Assembly: GCA_013348725.1 (NCBI GenBank)
Contig: CP054689.1
Span: 174,501-238,500 of the forward strand
Reading direction: 5' to 3'
DNA from: Ectothiorhodospiraceae bacterium 2226
Lineage (GTDB): Bacteria > Pseudomonadota > Gammaproteobacteria > GCA-013348725
DNA: 64,000 nt
In this document: positions 8,964-17,692 of the stretch, in pieces
How positions within the stretch are numbered: the stretch's first letter is position 1
How the letters are laid out: each line of letters begins with the position of its first letter
Made by a program: the position numbers and the translations under genes
Notes under the pieces: model-generated
What the model was told of the DNA's origin: nothing
The model's input: only the letters and a program-made list of their open reading frames with translations
Databases searched by the model: none

Positions 8964-10673
8964 CTATCCCTGTGCTTCGCCCGACTGCGTCCACACCGGC
9001 TCGAGCACACCCATCCCGTGCAGTAGCATTAAGATCACCACCGCCAGGAGTACGCCACCGGCCACCATCATCAGGCGCCGGCGGCGGCTGCGCTGACGAT
9101 CCGCCACCGTCGGAATGTACGGAATGGCCGCCAGTGGAGGCGCGCCGAATATCCCGATCACGCTGCGCGCACCGCGCACCACCCGGTTGAAGTACTCGGC
9201 CGCGCTGGCCCAGCCTAGGCCACCGGCAAACGACAAGGCGGTGCCGAGGAAAAGGATACCGAGGCGATTCGGCCGCTCTGGGGTCCCCGGCACGCGAGGC
9301 TCCTCGATCAACACGAACCGCTCCGCCCGTGATTCGCGCTCCAGTTGACCGGCGACCTCCGCCTGCGCCTGCTTCTGGCGAATCTCGCGATACTTGGCCG
9401 TGGCGTTCTCGTAGTCGCGCTTGAGCTGCTGCCCCTCCTGCTCGATGCGCGGCATGGAGGCCACCCGCGTCTCATACTGCTCCAGACGTTCCTCGAGTTG
9501 AGCACGCTGCTGCTCGGCCGCCCGCAGGTTCAGATTGACAGACTCAAGCTCGTTATTGACGTTGATGTACGCCGGGTTGTTCGGCGGTGGTGTCCGGCGG
9601 CCCTGCTGCGGCTCCGCCGCGGCCCGCTCCTCAAGACTCGCGATCTCGCGCCGCAGGCGCGCCACGTCCGGATGCTCGTCCGAGTAGCGGTTGCGCAGCT
9701 CCTGCAATTGAGCCTGCGCCTGCATGATCCGCTGCTGCGCCGCCAGGCCTTCGTCGATGCTGCCGACCTCCTTCTGCAGCACGTCGATTTCGCGCTTCAT
9801 GCGCGCCATGTCGGGGTGGTCCTGCCCATAGACCGCCGAGTAGGTCAGGTACTGACTCTGCAGGGCATACAGACGCGCCTGCGGCGTGTCCTGCGAATGC
9901 GGGTTTAGAGTACCGAGCTGCGACTCGAGGTACATCTTGCGCTCGGTCAGGGTCAGGATACGCTGGTCGAGGTTCTGAATGTCCCGCTCGACACGCTCCA
10001 GCATCCCCACGTTCACGTTCATGAGCTCCGGCAGCAGCCCCCGATTCTCTTCCTTGTAAGCGGTGAGCTTCTCCTCCAGCTCGGCGATCTCCTCGCGGAG
10101 GCGCGTGGCCTCGGCGGCCAGGAAGTTGGCCGTCTCATCGGCTTTCTGGGTGCGCAGACGCGTGTTCTCGCTGAGAAACAGCTGGGCGAGGTCGTTGGCC
10201 ACCAGCTGCGCCTTCACCGGATCGCGTGCATCGAAGTGGACGTTGAACGCGATGGTGGCGCGCACCTGCCGCCCGCTGCGCGGGTCCACCACATCGAACG
10301 CCACCGGCTCCACGAGCATGCTCTGGCGCATACGTTGCACCACGTCGTCGACGCGCCCCGCCGCGCGCTCCTCGGGGAACAGGTCATGGCGCTCGACGAT
10401 GTCCATCAGCACCTCGCGCGTCATTACCCGGTGGCGAATGCTCTCGATGCGCTCGGCCGCGTAGCTGGTGACCGTGGAGCGCACCAGGTCCTGCGGAATG
10501 TCCTGCTGCTCGACCAGAATGGTGGCGGAAGAGCGATACATTGCCGGCAGCCCGTAGGCTACGGTCGCGACCACCAGCATGATGATCACCAGCGGGACGA
10601 TGATGTGCCACTTACGGCGCTTGAAGAAAGCCGCGTAGTCCCTCAGCTCCAATGTGTTGGTCCGTTCTTCCAT
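8964..10673 (-). CDS. Wzz/GumC-family polysaccharide co-polymerase
   Basis: A 569-residue inner-membrane protein. TM1 is at about 25-45, followed by the Wzz domain and a long periplasmic coiled coil (about 170-440). The proline-rich segment PRVPGTPERPNRL precedes a second TM (about 465-487), and GAPPLAAIPYIP with a third hydrophobic stretch lies near the C-terminus. This layout matches chain-length determinants of exopolysaccharide (GumC, XrtA-locus) systems. It would span the periplasm, contact the Wza-like exporter and activate the BY-kinase encoded next to it. The size is usual for the family. Confidence 0.93.
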   Translation of the reverse strand: MEERTNTLELRDYAAFFKRRKWHIIVPLVIIMLVVATVAYGLPAMYRSSATILVEQQDIPQDLVRSTVTSYAAERIESIRHRVMTREVLMDIVERHDLFPEERAAGRVDDVVQRMRQSMLVEPVAFDVVDPRSGRQVRATIAFNVHFDARDPVKAQLVANDLAQLFLSENTRLRTQKADETANFLAAEATRLREEIAELEEKLTAYKEENRGLLPELMNVNVGMLERVERDIQNLDQRILTLTERKMYLESQLGTLNPHSQDTPQARLYALQSQYLTYSAVYGQDHPDMARMKREIDVLQKEVGSIDEGLAAQQRIMQAQAQLQELRNRYSDEHPDVARLRREIASLEERAAAEPQQGRRTPPPNNPAYINVNNELESVNLNLRAAEQQRAQLEERLEQYETRVASMPRIEQEGQQLKRDYENATAKYREIRQKQAQAEVAGQLERESRAERFVLIEEPRVPGTPERPNRLGILFLGTALSFAGGLGWASAAEYFNRVVRGARSVIGIFGAPPLAAIPYIPTVADRQRSRRRRLMMVAGGVLLAVVILMLLHGMGVLEPVWTQSGEAQG

Positions 10674-10724
10674 TTGCGTCCCTTCCTCAAAATCCCTTGT
10701 CCCTCGTCCTAAAGACGGGCCTCG

Positions 10725-11975
10725 CTACCTGAGGGTGATCACCCGGGGCTCATACGTCACGCCCAGAAACAGCGCCCGGCTCTCAGCCGCCTCGCCATTC
10801 TCCGGTTTGTTCCTCCGGTAACGTACCGAACTGGCCAGCGACCACTCCTCGGTCATACTCCAGCGCAACTGCGGCTCCACTTCGTAGTAGTTGCGCGCCG
10901 GCTGCGTGCCGTCCACCGACAGCGCCTCCGCGCGCAGCACATGCGCGCCGAGCACCATCTCCAGCTTGCTGGTCAAGTCCCGGCTCACGCGCACCTCGGC
11001 CCGATCGGTCTCCAGGGCGCGGCCATCGAAGCTCTGCTGTACCGTGCGCCGCAGGAAGCCCCGTATGCGCATGAGGTCCGTGCGATAAGCCAGGCCGCTG
11101 TCCATCACCCAGCCGGTGGAGGTGCCCTCGTCCCCCTCCGGCACGTCGAACTCGGTGCGGCGCACCCCCGCCTCCAGTGAGGCTTCAAGCGTCTCCCGCA
11201 GGTCATGGCGAAACCCCGCGCGCAGTTCGTAGTTGTCCGTCTGCGCGTCCAGATCGTCCACCCGCAGCCGTTCGACCATCAGGGTGCCGGTCAGGCGCGT
11301 GCGCTCGGTGAGGGCATAGGCCATGCCCGTGTGCAGGCGGTGGCGCTCCGAGTCACGCAAAGCGCCCTCATCCAACGCCTCATGATCGCCATAGCTCAAG
11401 CTCTGAAAGCGGTAGCCCGCATTGACGGACGTGCGGGGATCCAACGCGTACTCCCAGCGAGGCGAGAGGTCCAATCGGGAGCGCCGGACGCGTACGTTGA
11501 ACACACCGAGATCCGGATCATCCAGCGCGGGATCGTCGGCGATGGGCTCATCCAGCCCAGGCTCGTCGGCCGAGATGTCGTCAAAAGCGGCCCGCAGCGT
11601 CGTATCCTGGCGGTAAAGGGCATTAATTCCCCAAGTACTGCGTTCCCCGCGCCGCCGTGCCCGCACGTCGAACCGACCTTCGTCGCGGTCGGCCAAGTCC
11701 TGCCCCGGGTAACGCGCCAAGCGCAGCGCGATGCGCCCATCCAGGCGTGTGATCTCGGTGTTGCGGCGCAACAGCAACTCGGGCGCAACGACGACCCCGG
11801 ACGCGCTGGTCTGGTCCGTCGCGTTCAAGGTCACGTTGTCGTCGTACGTCCCACTCACACTCACGCGAGGCCCCAATACCCACTCACTGGCCGTCGCCGC
11901 TGCCGGCGCCAGCAGGGCCAGCACCAGCGGGGCGACAGCGGGCCATGCCCCTCGGTCCGGCCACCGGTAGCTCAC
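10725..11975 (-). CDS. Outer-membrane beta-barrel protein of an exopolysaccharide locus
   Basis: A 416-residue protein with an N-terminal signal peptide (hydrophobic stretch about 14-28, likely cut near ATASEW). Alternating short amphipathic strands follow, with many Arg/Thr/Tyr, as in outer-membrane barrels. It begins the mature part with GPRVSVSGTYDDNV and ends in an aromatic-rich strand. Proteins of this kind, often called PEP-CTERM-system or exopolysaccharide outer-membrane proteins, are encoded beside Wzz/Wza genes. The role may be polymer passage or anchoring, which is inference. It lies between the Wza-like and Wzz-like genes, co-oriented. Confidence 0.82.
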   Translation of the reverse strand: MSYRWPDRGAWPAVAPLVLALLAPAAATASEWVLGPRVSVSGTYDDNVTLNATDQTSASGVVVAPELLLRRNTEITRLDGRIALRLARYPGQDLADRDEGRFDVRARRRGERSTWGINALYRQDTTLRAAFDDISADEPGLDEPIADDPALDDPDLGVFNVRVRRSRLDLSPRWEYALDPRTSVNAGYRFQSLSYGDHEALDEGALRDSERHRLHTGMAYALTERTRLTGTLMVERLRVDDLDAQTDNYELRAGFRHDLRETLEASLEAGVRRTEFDVPEGDEGTSTGWVMDSGLAYRTDLMRIRGFLRRTVQQSFDGRALETDRAEVRVSRDLTSKLEMVLGAHVLRAEALSVDGTQPARNYYEVEPQLRWSMTEEWSLASSVRYRRNKPENGEAAESRALFLGVTYEPRVITLR

Positions 11976-12010
11976 ATCCCCCCCTTTGTGATGTCGCGTC
12001 CTGCGGTTAG

Positions 12011-12649
12011 TTAGGGTACGACTACCACGTCGCCGCTACGCAGGATGATGTTCTGTTCGAGCGCCTGCCCGTCACGGACCCGACCGTACTGGAACGGTAG
12101 CACCCGATTCTCGGCGCCCTCGCGCCGCAGGATCTTGATACGGTTCTCGGCCGCGAACGGCGTCAGACCACCCGCCAGGCTCAGGGCCTGCATAACGTCC
12201 ACATAGCGACCGACGACGTACTGCCCGGGCTCATTGACCTTTCCGATCACGAAGATCTTGTTACTGGCCACTTCCTGAACGGTGACCGTGACCACCGGCT
12301 CAGGGATGTACCGGCGCAGGCGCTGAGTGATCTCCTCCTCCAACTCACTGGCCGTCTTGCCCTGTGCCTGGAGGTTTCCGGCCAGCGGAAACGTGATCCA
12401 ACCGTCCGGTTTGACCAACACGACGCGCTGCAGCCCCTCCTCGCGCCAGACCGAGATCTCCAGCTTGTCCTCCGGGCCGATTTGGTAGCGCCCGTGAGGC
12501 ACGCCGGCCTCGGACTCGATCGCCGCGGTGGTGATGTTTTCGTCCCCGCCGGCATTGTTCCCGTCGGGCTGGCCGACGTGCGCGCAGCCGACAGCCGCAA
12601 AAGACAACAGGGGAATACTCCAACGGAGAAGCGATTTCATTGCGCCCAT
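12011..12649 (-). CDS. Polysaccharide export lipoprotein (Wza/BexD/GumB family)
   Basis: A 212-residue protein. The signal peptide ends in a lipobox-like AAVGC with Cys at residue 22, so it is probably a lipoprotein. The Poly_export domain begins near YQIGPEDKLEISVW (about 56-69), and an SLBB-type segment follows (about 130-200). It should form the outer-membrane exit for the exopolysaccharide together with the Wzz/GumC protein. It is the first gene of the minus-strand operon running to 7277. A second in-frame ATG three codons downstream (12640) is an equally possible start. Confidence 0.93.
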   Translation of the reverse strand: MGAMKSLLRWSIPLLSFAAVGCAHVGQPDGNNAGGDENITTAAIESEAGVPHGRYQIGPEDKLEISVWREEGLQRVVLVKPDGWITFPLAGNLQAQGKTASELEEEITQRLRRYIPEPVVTVTVQEVASNKIFVIGKVNEPGQYVVGRYVDVMQALSLAGGLTPFAAENRIKILRREGAENRVLPFQYGRVRDGQALEQNIILRSGDVVVVP

Positions 12650-12707
12650 ATCCTTATCGTGTGAGAAGAAATGCGGTCCGTGTCGTGGGGCTTATGTTTT
12701 TGGTCAG

Positions 12708-12736
12708 AGTGAAGCAGCGCCCCCCACCCCTGTCAA
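12708..12736 (-). promoter_or_regulatory. Candidate sigma-70 promoter for the Wza-like operon
   Basis: On the minus strand a perfect -35 TTGACA (12736-12731) is followed by a 17-nt spacer and a weak -10 TTCACT (12713-12708). It would start transcription about 50-60 nt upstream of the Wza-like start codon. The poor -10 suggests a need for an activator. Confidence 0.4.
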
Positions 12737-12829
12737 GGCGGCCACCACGCGCCTTAGCCGAGCCCGGGAAAGCCCTAATCGCTTGCTAGAACAACCGACC
12801 CAGCTCTCTCTTCACGTCCCCCGCACACG

Positions 12830-12858
12830 CTGGCAGGGCTGGGTGCGGCGACTATACT
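12830..12858 (+). promoter_or_regulatory. Candidate sigma-70 promoter for the sugar transferase gene
   Basis: CTGGCA (12830-12835, 4/6 match to the -35 box), a 17-nt spacer and TATACT (12853-12858, 5/6 match to the -10 box), placed about 130 nt upstream of the start codon at 12995. Sequence inspection only. Confidence 0.4.
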
Positions 12859-12994
12859 CACCGCCAGGAAGAAGAAAGGCGGCCGCGCGATGCGGTTGCC
12901 ACGGCCGGGGAGACGCACACGGTGCGGCCGTAATACATAAAGCACGTCCGCCGCTCTCTTCATATCTTCATCCCACACGGACGCGAGTGGAGAT

Positions 12995-14416
12995 ATGCCA
13001 ATAAAGAGTAGAACCATCCAGCGCTTGATGCGCCCGTATCACTCCAAGTTCGTCGGCTTGTCGCAGGCGGCGGACGCGCTTTGCATCGGGCTCACCTTAT
13101 GGGTTATCACGAGCTTTTATGGCTTGCCATGGCTGGACCTGTACACCCTGGCGGTCGCCAGTGGAATAGGATTGTTCATCTTCTTCGCCCCCTTCCACGA
13201 CCTTTACCGCTCGTGGCGCGCGGCTGGGGCCCGGCACGACTTCAGCGCCGTCTGGCTCACCTGGCTGAGCGTGGTTATGGCGCTGCTGTTCCTAGCCTAC
13301 GCAACCCAAACGTCGGAGGAATTCTCTCGGCGCGCCGCACTGACTTGGTTCCTGGTGACCCCGATGGTGCTGCTGTTGTGGCGCAGCGGCGGACGCATGG
13401 TGCTCGGGCACCTGCGTCAGCGGGGATTCAATTCGCGGCGCGTCGCGGTGGTCGGCGCGCGCGAGGTCGGCGCCGCGCTGGTGCGCAACATGCTGGATGC
13501 GCCGTGGAGCGGCCTGCGTCCGGTCGGCTTCTACGACGACCGCAAGCCGGCCGGCCTGCGCCCGTTGGTCACCGAGCCATTGAAGGTGGTCGGCGATCTG
13601 GACCGGCTGGTCAAGCACGCGCAGGAGGGCCGCGTCGACATCATCTACATCGCCCTGCCGATGCGCGCGGAGAAGCGCATACAGCGCCTGCTCGCCCAGC
13701 TCTCCGACACCACCGCCTCGGTGTACGTCGTGCCCGACTTTTTCATGTTCAACCTGCTGAACTCCACCTGGACGCAGGTGGGTGACCTGCCGGTGGTGAG
13801 CATCTTCGAGACTCCTTTTTATGGAGTCGACGGCTGGATCAAACGACTAGAGGACATCGTGCTCTCCAGCGTGATCCTGCTCATCATCGCTATCCCCATG
13901 CTGCTGATCGCGCTGGGCATCAAGCTCAGCTCGCCGGGACCGGTACTGTTCAAGCAGGACCGCTACGGGCTGCGCGGCAACCGCATCGAGGTGTGGAAGT
14001 TCCGCACCATGCACGTCTGCGAGAACGGCGCCGAGGTGCGCTCTGCCACGCGCGACGACCCGCGCGTGACGCGCTTCGGGGCCTTCCTGCGCCAGACGTC
14101 GTTGGACGAGCTACCTCAGTTCATCAACGTGCTGCAAGGGCGAATGTCCATCGTCGGCCCGCGCCCCCACGCGGTGGTGCACAATGAACAGTACCGTAAG
14201 CTCATCAACGGCTATATGCTGCGCCACAAGGTCAAGCCCGGCATTACCGGCCTTGCGCAGATCAACGGCTGGCGCGGCGAGGTCAACACCCTCGACAAGA
14301 TGCAGAAGCGCGTCGAGTACGATCTCGCCTACATCCACAACTGGTCGTTGTTCGCCGACATCAAGATCATCTTCATGACGGTATTCAAGGGCTTCGTGGG
14401 AAAGAACGCCTACTGA
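12995..14416 (+). CDS. Undecaprenyl-phosphate glucose phosphotransferase (WcaJ-type initiating sugar transferase)
   Basis: A 473-residue polyisoprenyl-phosphate hexose-1-phosphate transferase. It has N-terminal membrane helices (about 20-130), a Rossmann-like middle domain (VAVVGAREVGAALV, about 150-163) and another hydrophobic segment (about 290-312). The C-terminal transferase domain carries KFRTMHV, QTSLDELPQF and KPGITGLAQINGWRG. It adds the first sugar phosphate, usually glucose, to undecaprenyl phosphate at the inner membrane. That starts the exopolysaccharide whose export genes lie just upstream on the other strand. The ATG at 12995 has a GGAG site; a rho-independent terminator follows the gene. 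Confidence 0.95.
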   Translation: MPIKSRTIQRLMRPYHSKFVGLSQAADALCIGLTLWVITSFYGLPWLDLYTLAVASGIGLFIFFAPFHDLYRSWRAAGARHDFSAVWLTWLSVVMALLFLAYATQTSEEFSRRAALTWFLVTPMVLLLWRSGGRMVLGHLRQRGFNSRRVAVVGAREVGAALVRNMLDAPWSGLRPVGFYDDRKPAGLRPLVTEPLKVVGDLDRLVKHAQEGRVDIIYIALPMRAEKRIQRLLAQLSDTTASVYVVPDFFMFNLLNSTWTQVGDLPVVSIFETPFYGVDGWIKRLEDIVLSSVILLIIAIPMLLIALGIKLSSPGPVLFKQDRYGLRGNRIEVWKFRTMHVCENGAEVRSATRDDPRVTRFGAFLRQTSLDELPQFINVLQGRMSIVGPRPHAVVHNEQYRKLINGYMLRHKVKPGITGLAQINGWRGEVNTLDKMQKRVEYDLAYIHNWSLFADIKIIFMTVFKGFVGKNAY

Positions 14417-14435
14417 CGCGGCCGTCGAGCGCCAA

Positions 14436-14467
14436 CGAAAAAGGCCGCATCGCTGCGGCCTTTTTTC
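14436..14467 (+). terminator. Rho-independent terminator after the sugar transferase gene
   Basis: The stem AAAGGCCGCA, a TCGC loop and the complementary arm TGCGGCCTTT (arms about 14440-14449 and 14454-14463) are followed by a run of T. The A-run on the left lets it work in reverse too, for the PilZ gene ending at 14487. Confidence 0.92.
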
Positions 14468-14486
14468 GTACGCCGATATTGGTCAG

Positions 14487-14858
14487 CTACGCACGACCAC
14501 GCGGCGGCTGATCGCCCCACGACAGCACCTCCAGCAACGCCTGGAAGGTGCGTGTGTCAAAGTGGTCGAACACCAAGCCCAGCCCCTCCTCCGAGCGGCG
14601 CACCACGCGCGCGCCCAGCCGATACAGGCGGATCACGCTGCCGGCTCGCAGCAGGAACACGAGCTCGACCGGCGTCTTGCAGGGCAAGGGGCATCGCTCC
14701 ACGCCGATAAACGCCCCGCCCAGACCGAGATCGCGGGTGCGGCACCACCGCCCCACGGCACCGCGATGGTTGCGGTACTGCAGGTTGACGTTCAACTCGA
14801 CGTCCCTGCGCAACCGCCCACGTCGTTCTTTGACACTTTCCGCGTCCAAGCGCTGCAT
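14487..14858 (-). CDS. PilZ-domain protein
   Basis: About 123 residues. A PilZ fold is suggested by the Arg-rich start RRGRLRRDVELNV, the position of the RxxxR c-di-GMP motif, followed by TRDLGLGGAFI where the second motif [DN]xSxxG is expected. The Ser is replaced by Gly, so nucleotide binding may be weakened. I prefer the ATG at 14858 because GGAGAG lies about 6 nt upstream; the longer form needs a GTG at 14885. Its place next to the exopolysaccharide locus suggests c-di-GMP control of polymer production or surface behaviour. That is inference. Confidence 0.75.
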   Translation of the reverse strand: MQRLDAESVKERRGRLRRDVELNVNLQYRNHRGAVGRWCRTRDLGLGGAFIGVERCPLPCKTPVELVFLLRAGSVIRLYRLGARVVRRSEEGLGLVFDHFDTRTFQALLEVLSWGDQPPRGRA

Positions 14859-15153
14859 TGCGTCTCTCCATGACTTGCGCGCCACGCATCCCGCGCGCCG
14901 CTACTCGAATTCTGGTTTCGATAATGCTTGTCGGTCGTCCCTGCTGCGACCGGAACCACTCGAAGTATAGTCCGTTGATGTAACGGCGCAGGGGATAAAA
15001 ACTCGCGCTTTTCAGCGGCTCGGCAGCCCGAGCCACGCGGACGATGCAGTTCTCAAGTGCGGGACGACCAAAGGAAGAAGGGGAGCAGGACAGAGGAGCT
15101 TGCAGTAGAAAGGGAGCGGCACCGCGGGGCCCTGCGATACCGCTCCCAAGGGG

Positions 15154-15522
15154 CTATCCGGTTACGCGCTCACCGACGGGTTCATGACGCCACGGCGTCG
15201 GCCGGGCGCGGCCCGCATGCTCGGCCTGACGCAAGGCATCCCCCAGCGACGTGTCGTAGTCGCGGAACATGATGCCGATGCCGCCCGCCTCGCCGTGCAC
15301 GACGACCGCGCGCATATGATAGTGGCGCATGTTGCCGTCGGCATCGGGCAGGCTGAAGGCCACTTCCACGGGAACGTTCTTGGCAAAGAACGCAGGGCCG
15401 GTGTTGAGAAACATGCCTTGCAGGCTGATGTCCTTCGCCGCGCATTGCAGCAGCCGGGTGCCGCGGTAGTAAAGTACGACGTCCAGCCGCATGGGCTTGC
15501 GCATATGCCATCGATATTCCAT
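15154..15522 (-). CDS. PilZ-domain protein
   Basis: About 122 residues. RKPMRLDVVLYYRG supplies an RxxxR-like N-terminal motif and KDISLQGMFL contains the D-x-S-x-x-G second motif in full, so this one looks able to bind c-di-GMP. I chose the ATG at 15522 because AAGGAGAACGAT directly precedes it; the frame is open further upstream without a ribosome site. It is the second PilZ gene within 700 bp, which makes a local c-di-GMP-responsive module beside the exopolysaccharide genes plausible. Confidence 0.82.
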   Translation of the reverse strand: MEYRWHMRKPMRLDVVLYYRGTRLLQCAAKDISLQGMFLNTGPAFFAKNVPVEVAFSLPDADGNMRHYHMRAVVVHGEAGGIGIMFRDYDTSLGDALRQAEHAGRARPTPWRHEPVGERVTG

Positions 15523-16100
15523 ATCGTTCTCCTTGGTGGCGGGTGGGTGCCCATCCTTATTCACCGGCCGCATTGGCGGCACCGCTGGCGACGTGTCGAA
15601 ACAGGCTGTCCGACAACCTGCTGCGGGAACGTGAGACGATCCTTGTCACCAGACCTCCCTGGATGCGCCCCTACGCCTATTGCTTTCGCGCCCGGCCGCT
15701 ACGTCCCGGCGGCCTAGGCTGCATGCGAGCCGCGCAATATGCTCGCCACGCTGATGCGGACCTCGGACACCCGCGGCTGGCGCCTCCCTGCACCGCCACG
15801 GCTGCCCTCGAGACGAACCTTCGTGGTTCGCGGGGGCCGGCGCGCGGCGAACCCCAGTTCGCATCATCTCGGCGCATCCTGCGCCCACAGCATCCCTGCG
15901 TCGAAAGCTCCCCGAACGCACCTCCTATGCGTCCGGAGCCAACTCGACCGTGCTCTGGCCGGTGCCCCGTCAAGGGGAACTCAACCATAATCCGCGGCGA
16001 CTCGCCCGCTAATCGGATCGATTCCTGAGCCGCTTAAGGGATAACCCGCATCAGCGACGACGGACCCCGTTGCGTGAGTCACTTGCGCCAGTCCCTTCGC
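15523..16100. other. Gene-free interval
   Basis: About 580 bp between the second PilZ gene and the thioredoxin-fold gene. Open frames on both strands have atypical Cys/Pro/Arg-rich translations and no ribosome sites. I see no terminator, tRNA or repeat that I can support here. Confidence 0.55.
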
Positions 16101-17597
16101 TCACCAGCAAAGGCCTCTGCCGGCGCCGTCGACCGCCCGCTCCAAAGCGGCGATGCCGGCCACCACCTCGTCGGGCTCGGACTCGACCTCGATGCGCACC
16201 TGGCGCAGCGCCCATTCCTGATCGGCGCCGTCCAGCACGGGATACACCTCGTGCAGCCCCGCCCCCCAGGCGACGATCGCGGCCACTTCCGGCGCCAGCG
16301 GCTCATCGGCCTGGGCGCGCGCGCCCAGCCAAGCTGCGGCGCGCTCGGCAACCGGCGCCAGGCGTGCCTGACGCGCTTCGTTCGGCGCGACCGCCTCCAA
16401 CGCGGCACCCGCCGCCAGCAGCCAGAATTTGGCCTCCGGCAGCTCGGGCGTGACCCGCTCGCCGTCGCGCCAGTAGTGATACACGCGCCCCTCGTCGTCC
16501 ACCATCTCGGACAGCAGGAACTCGAGCGTCTGTTCCGCCATCTCCAGCAACTGCGCACCGGCGGCGGGACCGCTCTGCCACGGCACGACTTGCGCAGCAC
16601 AAGCCAGCGCGTAGGCCGCCTGCGCGTTGGCATCGGTGCGTTTGGCCCGTTCCACCGGCGGCGGGTCTGCCCGCAGGCGCTCGGCGGGCGACAGGGCGTA
16701 GTATTCGTGGTCGGCTGTCTGCGCCTGCCAGAACCCGCCCGCGTCCTCGTCCCAGAGCCGGGCGCGCAGGAACAGGTAACCGGCGCGCGCGGCGTCGGCC
16801 ACCGCCTCGCTCTCCCTTGCGTGCAGCGTGAGCCACAGGCTGATCCAGGCGTTGGCCTCGAGCAGCTTGGAGGTCTCGCGGTAGGCGCCTTCGGCGCGAT
16901 GGGGATCGAAGTAGTTGAAAAAACCGCCGTCGACCGGATCGAGCAGGCGCTCGGCCTCGGTATGCGCCGCCTCGCGCTCGCGTTCGTCCCATCCCTCCAC
17001 GTCCCGCAGCCAGATCCAAGCGCGCGGGGAGGGTCGTTTGAGCGTCACGCCCGTTTCGAACCGGCCGGCCAGTGTCTGCAGGAAGGGGTCGTACAGGCTT
17101 TCCAGATGATCCAGCCACGCCTCGCGCACCGCCTCCAGCCCCTCGGCGTCGACGCGTTCGACCCGCGCCAGCGGCGGCTGCGCCTCCCCCGGTCGCGGCA
17201 GGCGCTGCAGCACCTCGACCAGATCCTCCGGCTGTAGCACGCCCACGAAGCGGGTCAACAACTCGCCCTGGGGACTGAGCACCACAGTGAAGGGCAGCCC
17301 CCGGCCACCGAATCGCTGCACCAGATCCGGTCGGCTGTCGTAATCGACCTTAACGGGCACGAACTCGCGGTCGAGGAAGCGCTGCACCTCGGGGCGGCTC
17401 AGCGTCTCGCGCTCGTACTGGTGGCACCAGCTGCACCAGTAGGCATCGAAATAGACGAAGGCCGGCACGCCGCGTTCGCGCGCGACCTCCATGCCCGGCT
17501 CGAAGCCGTCCACCCACTGAAAGGCGTGCGCAGTGGGCGTCGTGCCCGCCAACAACCAGACCAAGAGCACAAACCCGCTCAGCACTGATCGACGCAT
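16101..17597 (-). CDS. Secreted thioredoxin-fold protein with C-terminal helical-barrel region
   Basis: A 498-residue protein with a signal peptide ending near TAHAFQW. Its thioredoxin domain has the redox motif WCSWC (Cys 55 and 58) in the DAYWCSWCHQYE context typical of DUF255/thioredoxin-like proteins. The remaining about 350 residues (from about 150) look like an alpha/alpha-toroid, as in the YyaL/spermatogenesis-associated 20 group: DPVDGGFFNYFD, YRETSKLLEANAW, AKRTDANAQAAYAL. YyaL proteins are normally cytoplasmic and longer, so this exported shorter form is distinctive. The ATG at 17597 is preceded by AAGGAG. A periplasmic redox or sugar-polymer role is speculative. Confidence 0.8.
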   Translation of the reverse strand: MRRSVLSGFVLLVWLLAGTTPTAHAFQWVDGFEPGMEVARERGVPAFVYFDAYWCSWCHQYERETLSRPEVQRFLDREFVPVKVDYDSRPDLVQRFGGRGLPFTVVLSPQGELLTRFVGVLQPEDLVEVLQRLPRPGEAQPPLARVERVDAEGLEAVREAWLDHLESLYDPFLQTLAGRFETGVTLKRPSPRAWIWLRDVEGWDEREREAAHTEAERLLDPVDGGFFNYFDPHRAEGAYRETSKLLEANAWISLWLTLHARESEAVADAARAGYLFLRARLWDEDAGGFWQAQTADHEYYALSPAERLRADPPPVERAKRTDANAQAAYALACAAQVVPWQSGPAAGAQLLEMAEQTLEFLLSEMVDDEGRVYHYWRDGERVTPELPEAKFWLLAAGAALEAVAPNEARQARLAPVAERAAAWLGARAQADEPLAPEVAAIVAWGAGLHEVYPVLDGADQEWALRQVRIEVESEPDEVVAGIAALERAVDGAGRGLCW

Positions 17598-17692
17598 AGC
17601 CAACTCCTTGTCCTGCGACGCGGGCGCCGCCGCGGCGAAGACGCCCTCGGGCAGATCAGCTTACCATCGCTCCGTCCGGCGCGGCGGACGGC

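Larger units (their letters stand above)
12650..12994. promoter_or_regulatory. Divergent exopolysaccharide promoter region
   Basis: A 345-bp interval between the Wza-like gene (minus) and the initiating sugar transferase gene (plus). It contains a candidate sigma-70 promoter on each strand (listed separately) and no credible gene. Shared control of both transcription units is likely because together they encode one polymer pathway. I see no clear operator palindrome. Confidence 0.6.

Noticed and set aside
12831-12846. A sigma-54-like GG/GC promoter upstream of the sugar transferase
   Set aside because: TGGCAGG is followed by GC at a spacing one base off the strict GG-N10-GC rule, and the sigma-70 reading CTGGCA-N17-TATACT fits better.
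15543-16028. A 161-codon plus-strand frame in the gap before the thioredoxin-fold gene
   Set aside because: Cys-, Pro- and Arg-rich with no domain; neighbouring frames in the same stretch are equally open.
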